64,000 nt of DNA, taken from positions 1,509,535-1,573,534 of the forward strand of contig NC_031475.1 of NCBI RefSeq assembly GCF_000006565.2, written 5' to 3'. Of the stretch, positions 59,470-64,000 are shown in pieces. A program made the translations under genes and the position numbers. The stretch comes from Toxoplasma gondii ME49. Taxonomy: Eukaryota; Apicomplexa; Conoidasida; Eucoccidiorida; Sarcocystidae. The notes below the pieces were generated by a model. It searched no databases, was not told the origin of the DNA, and worked only from the letters and a program-made list of their open reading frames with translations. Position 1 is the first letter of the stretch; every line of letters starts with the position of its first letter.

Positions 59470-62400
59470 TTTTGTGCCCCGGGAGGAAAGGTCTCAAGGG
59501 GAAAAATCGTCGCCCTGTTCGGTGCGGCCCCAGGGCTGCGCGACGTCCAGCCTTTCGCTGTGACACCAAGGCAAAATCCCGCTGGCGATGCGAGGGAGGT
59601 CCAGAACCTATCAGGAATTTGGCCTCGCACAAAAAATCAACTTGAACAGCGTCCCCCAGCAGATCTGTGTTTCGAGGGCGTCGCAGTTCCTGAACCGCGT
59701 TTGAGAAAGTGAGAGGAAACCACGCCAAAGCAGCTGAAAGAATTGCCGTCCTTGCTCCTCAAATGCCGGCGGGAATGAAGCCGCTGTCGAGCGTGGCCTC
59801 GCCGATTGCAACATGTCCCGGTATATGGACACCTGAGCTGCGCAACGGGCAGACGTTGACGCCTGATATTCTTGTGGTACGAACGAAAATGCGAAAGAGC
59901 CAAGACCGTGAAAGCGTACACTTACTAACAGACAAACGAACGACCTGGAGCATTACCAGACATGAGGCACCGCGACGTCACTGCGGTTTAACAAAATGAC
60001 ACGCTCGTGCTGTACAAATCGTTATGAACAACTGCATATTCACTTAGTGTGGTATATCCAAAACAGCCTTTACAAGCAGAGGACCCTGTCTCTTGCTCAG
60101 CGACTGTCCCGGGGAGACGACCTCCGCCACGAGGATTCCCTGACAGTGGCGTTGTTTGCCGGAGAAAAAGCACCCCTGACAATAGTCACAAAATCACTTC
60201 ACTGTTCGTGGCAAAAATCTGACAAGGCACGTGCTCCCACCAGGAATCACAGCCGCAACTTCAGGATACCTGTACACAAGTGATATTGCGACCTGGAACA
60301 AGACAACACTAACGGCCCAGACACCATGCAGATGTAGATCTCTTTCTGGCTCAAATCGAGAATCCTGTTGAGACACAACCGAGATCCCTGAAATGGGGTC
60401 CTCACCCAAAGAAGAGAAAAATGCTCGCCGCACTCGAGCAAAGCCGGACAGAAAGGGTTACGCCTCGCACATGTACCGATAAACGTGTGCGTGAACATGC
60501 ATACTTGCAACACATGCGGTACGCACTCCCGGGTTCGGGCAAACACTCGCATTAACACTTCTTCAAATGTACCACCGGGGTTTCCTTCAGACGGGCCTAG
60601 TCAAAAAGTGGATCCCGTCGCGGGGTTCTCGAGAGGCACAGCGTTAACGAACAAAAAGTGCCTCCCCCCTACGCGTGGCCAGTCACATGCACGGGAATTT
60701 TTTCCGCACCATCTTCCACGGGGTTCGATGAAGCCATACATTCAACGGTACGTGACTGCTCGTTGACGGAGACAAGCATTGACCTGCATGGCAGGGATGC
60801 AGAACATCAACATCGAAACAATGGGCTGAGCGGCCGTTGTGCGAACAAACAAAGCACGAAACCACAGATTTCAGCGCACTCGGGGTCACACTGAAACCTA
60901 ACGCGTTTAAAGTGAAGATGAACTGCCTGCCAGAGCTCTTGCTGCCACCGGCGGAAAAAATCGTGAGGAAGATGTAATTTGTTGGGACTGTCGTCTGCAG
61001 CCGCACCGTTGAGTGAGAACAGCTTGACTTTAGTCGTCCAACGGCAACCGGGGGACGCAAAGAGAAACGGAAATCAGAGAAAGACGGAATATTTAACGGT
61101 GACGCACGCCGGGGAGCAGGAGAGCGACCCCGAACACATTGACGTGGTTTCGGAACGAATAAAGGAACATCAGTTGCATGGCATACACATACTTGCTGGA
61201 AAGTGGATTGGCAGCTCTTCATAGGAGCAAAAGACGGAACTCCCAGCGACGAAACCGGAATAAGGCCGTCCCCACTGCGCTTCCACTTTTTCCCCAGGCG
61301 AAGTTACCTTGTGACTGCGCGCGGGGCGGGGGGCTCTTTTTTGGGTGGCGCAGTGGAGGCCGCCGTCTCGCGGGTCGTCGTACCAAGCCAATTCAAAGAC
61401 TGAAAAGGGAATCCGTTCACTGAAAAAGACTGAAAAACGAATAAAGGAGACGGACTAAAGACTGAGCGGTGTAGGGAAACGGAAGCTCTTCAAGTCGCCT
61501 TCCGTCGGAGAACTACTTTAACGCACGAGAGACGGGTAATTCCACGCGATCACGTCTTCTGCTCAGACATCCAGCACTACCTTGCCACCGCGCCCGAGAA
61601 CCACGTGAAGAGAAAAAAAGAAAGTCGTGGCATGCGGCATTGCACACGCCACACGCAGATGCAACAGAACCGCGCTCAAAATGGGGACGACCACTTCAAC
61701 GCCGGCGGCAAAATCGATAAAGGCCCTGAGCGTCAGCCATTCCCGCCCAACAGGCGACAGGGAATACCGGGAGCACCGGTGGATGGCGCCTGAGAGAAAA
61801 GCTCACAGAAAGCAGGTTTTTTTCGCAATGCAAAACGGCCAAGGGTGCTACATGGCAAGTGACACCTATGCTGCCGTCAACAAGCAGCTGCATTGGCAAA
61901 CAGGCGTTGAAAAGGCACGCTAGTCGCACGACACACACGCAGGTACGGCCTGATGTCCGCAACGGCACACACACTGGGCGAAACTATAAAGATGAACCCA
62001 GGTTCTCGCTCCCCCCTTGCGCTTACGGCAATGCACGACTTGGTGTATGCACGGCTTTCTCCATGGAACGGTGCTTTCTGTTTTGGTAAGGAAAATGGAG
62101 AAATGCCCACTAGAGAAGGACTCTTTCAGTTTCCTAACAGACCATTGGTGACAGACCAACCGAGAGGAAGACGCGCTTCAAGTGTTCGCTCTCGAGTCCG
62201 GCGCGCCCGCGCTAACGCAACCCATGGACGTTTCACAATTACGCATGCTGCAACAGGTAGGTGGGTGCCTTCCGACCCAATCGAGCACCTGAGTTCCGAA
62301 AATGTAGTTGCGTAACCTACCCGCTGGGATTTTGTAGAACGCGGAAGGGTTATTGAGGTCACGTTTAGGATTGTTTACTGTTCTGAGACGTGTACCGGTT

Positions 62401-63216
62401 CGTGCTTGTGGCTGTTCCATACAGCGGGAATCCGCTTGTTGCTGGTCTGTGCTAGCCCACGGCGAATTTTTTGCCTGGCGAGCTGCTCGCAGCGTCATCC
62501 GTCCCAATCAAGAGAATCGTGATGAAGTCCGACAAACGGAAGCCGTTTCTTTTTTGTGGACGAACCATGTGCTGATCTTGTGGAAATTTGCTTTCGCAAA
62601 AGAGAAGCCCTGCTGAAGTGCCTGCGGTCGAAGAGCACATTCCAGCTCCTCTACCAAATCGCGTTTCCCACTGATGACTTGCAGCCGACTGTTTCGCGTC
62701 GATTGATTAAAGTACATTCTAATTGCTGGAACGCCCAGTTTTCTTTCTCACGTGCAAGAGGCCGCCGATTGTTGTGACGACGAGGAGACGCGTCAAAGCA
62801 TGCAACTGACCAGTGCGGACCCGATCGTTTTCTTGGATCTGACGTGATAAGAACAGAATATTTCGTTGTAAACTTTTGTAACCGTGCGCCCGGCGCATGC
62901 TCTTCACGATATCGTATACTGCTTGATCAGGTGGGGAGTGGACAACCTTAGAAACCAGTGATTTTTTTACGCAGTTTCTTGCGAATCTCATTTCTTGCAC
63001 ACCCGTTCCTCCCCTGCTTTGGGTAGCCGTCTCGGGCAAGCCTACTGGGGTCGCGCCTGCGCTGAACGTTTTTGGGCAACATTATTGGTGTGATTGTCCC
63101 TGTCTCAGTCCGTAGTAACGTCATCAGTAAACAAAACGCAAAAGAAAGAACTTGGGTTATTCGAAGCCCCCAACCCGGCCAACTGAAGTGACGTTTTCTC
63201 CGCTTTCTGCTGCAAA
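59470..63216. other. Divergent intergenic region, ZIP promoter and right-hand gene promoter
   Basis: About 3.7 kb between two divergent genes, expected to carry both promoters. Frames such as 61953-62315 (plus) and 60683-61222 (minus) are open but without recognisable domains or splice-consistent partners. No simple-sequence array, RNA gene or mobile element was found. Confidence 0.5.
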
Positions 63217-64000
63217 ATGGCGACCACACACCTCAACAAGTCCGTCATCGCGGGTGAGTGGAATCTCATGACGGTATAAGCCTTTTTCGGTCGTTTCTAC
63301 ACTGAATGTATCATGTTAAGGAATTGTCTGTGGTTGGTTTTCATCAATTAGAGATCCCTCTGTAATACCTCCACCGATTGCAGCTGGGACATTTGACCCG
63401 CAAGTCACCAGCTTTTATCTCGCTGTCAAGTGGGTTTCTTCGTGGAAATTTGAGTTTCCTCATCGTGAAGAGAGACTATGCAGCCGTGGCGGGTTTTATT
63501 CATGAATACAGTGGCCTTTGCGATGCAAAACCACTTTTTTGTCAGGAACTTTCCTCACTGGTGGCTGCCATTACGACAACACCGATCAGAGCTTTACCAC
63601 TGTACGTTCTGTGTGCTCTGGTGTTGACACTGATCCAAGGAATGGTTCATAGTGAGCGTTTGTATCGGACCGGACCTTATATGCTCAGGCGGAAGTATCA
63701 AGACCATTAAAGCTCTCAAAAAGTATTGGAACTCGCCGGTGTCTGATATCGACGACAAGTAAGCTCGGAGAGCTCTACCGCATTCCCAACAGCGTGTGCG
63801 ATAGAAGTGTTCGGTTGGTTTGTTTGCTAAACGGGCCCAGGCCTCATGTTCACTTCTTTGTGTATTCCCTAGTTGCCCGCGGAACGCAGCGACCAAGGAT
63901 TCATCTAGGATGATATAAAATTCTGTGCTACGGTGCGAGTCATATCCGGAATGCCGTGGGTTTCTTCTGTGGTGTTGGTGCAGCTCGAGCGAGGCCAAGT
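63217..64000 (+). CDS. 5' exons of an unidentified gene (runs off right edge)
   Basis: A strong start (CAAAATGGCG) opens a 37-base first exon, 63217-63253, ending at donor GCGG/GTGAGT. Acceptor CCGATTGCAG leads into a second exon from 63384 in matching phase, to a possible donor CTGTCAA/GTGGGT at 63429. The joined product would begin MATTHLNKSVIAAGTFDPQV. Short first exons of this type are common in coccidia. I do not recognise the family; the remaining exons lie in or beyond the last 500 bases. An alternative open frame (63378-63710) has a hydrophobic stretch but is in another phase. Confidence 0.4.

Noticed and set aside
1..64000. A prokaryotic-type operon, phage or defence system suggested by the phage-like primase-helicase
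   Set aside because: The helicase gene is split by many spliceosomal introns and has a eukaryotic targeting leader. Neighbours are parasite invasion, lipid and metal-transport genes on both strands.

Overview
This window looks like a piece of a nuclear chromosome from a tissue-cyst-forming coccidian parasite. Toxoplasma gondii is the best guess; Hammondia or Neospora cannot be excluded. Reasons: GC-balanced, intron-rich genes with GT-AG junctions and long Ser/Arg/Glu/Gln-rich inserts, AT microsatellites only in non-coding DNA, an apicoplast-type bipartite leader, and a microneme-type EGF protein. From memory (not checked), MIC7, RON10 and a ZIP transporter lie close together on T. gondii chromosome VIIb, which fits this gene set and order. 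Introns were worked out by hand from splice consensus, reading phase and family homology, so exon ends are models.

Layout, left to right. (1) 1-10826, minus: the primase-helicase half of a Twinkle-like protein with a secretory-type leader, probably the apicoplast replication enzyme PREX, running off the left edge. (2) 15250-19792, plus: a chromatin protein of the MRG/Eaf3 type, with chromo barrel and MRG domains interrupted by long inserts. (3) 22257-25236 and upstream, minus: a membrane-anchored protein with five EGF modules, probably MIC7; its signal-peptide exon is not located. (4) 29057-33879, plus: a choline/ethanolamine phosphotransferase with about eight exons. (5) 36400-41159, minus: a secreted 835-residue protein in seven phase-consistent exons, probably rhoptry neck protein RON10. 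(6) 44118-44513, minus: a small secreted or anchored protein with a very basic C-terminus. (7) about 47664-53368, plus: a large low-complexity protein whose true N-terminus is in a different frame from the long uninterrupted ORF. (8) 56370-59469, minus: a complete 448-residue ZIP metal transporter in six exons. (9) 63217 to the right edge, plus: the first exons of an unidentified gene.

The genes do not form an operon. They serve separate tasks: organelle DNA replication, chromatin, host-cell invasion (microneme and rhoptry), Kennedy-pathway phospholipid synthesis and metal uptake. No RNA gene, transposon, CRISPR array or prokaryotic-type system was seen. The strongest observations concern gene structure: GC-AG introns and a micro-exon in the helicase gene, a uniform phase-1 EGF exon series, an in-frame intron encoding a hydrophobic stretch, and frame-shifting introns at both ends of the 1924-codon ORF.
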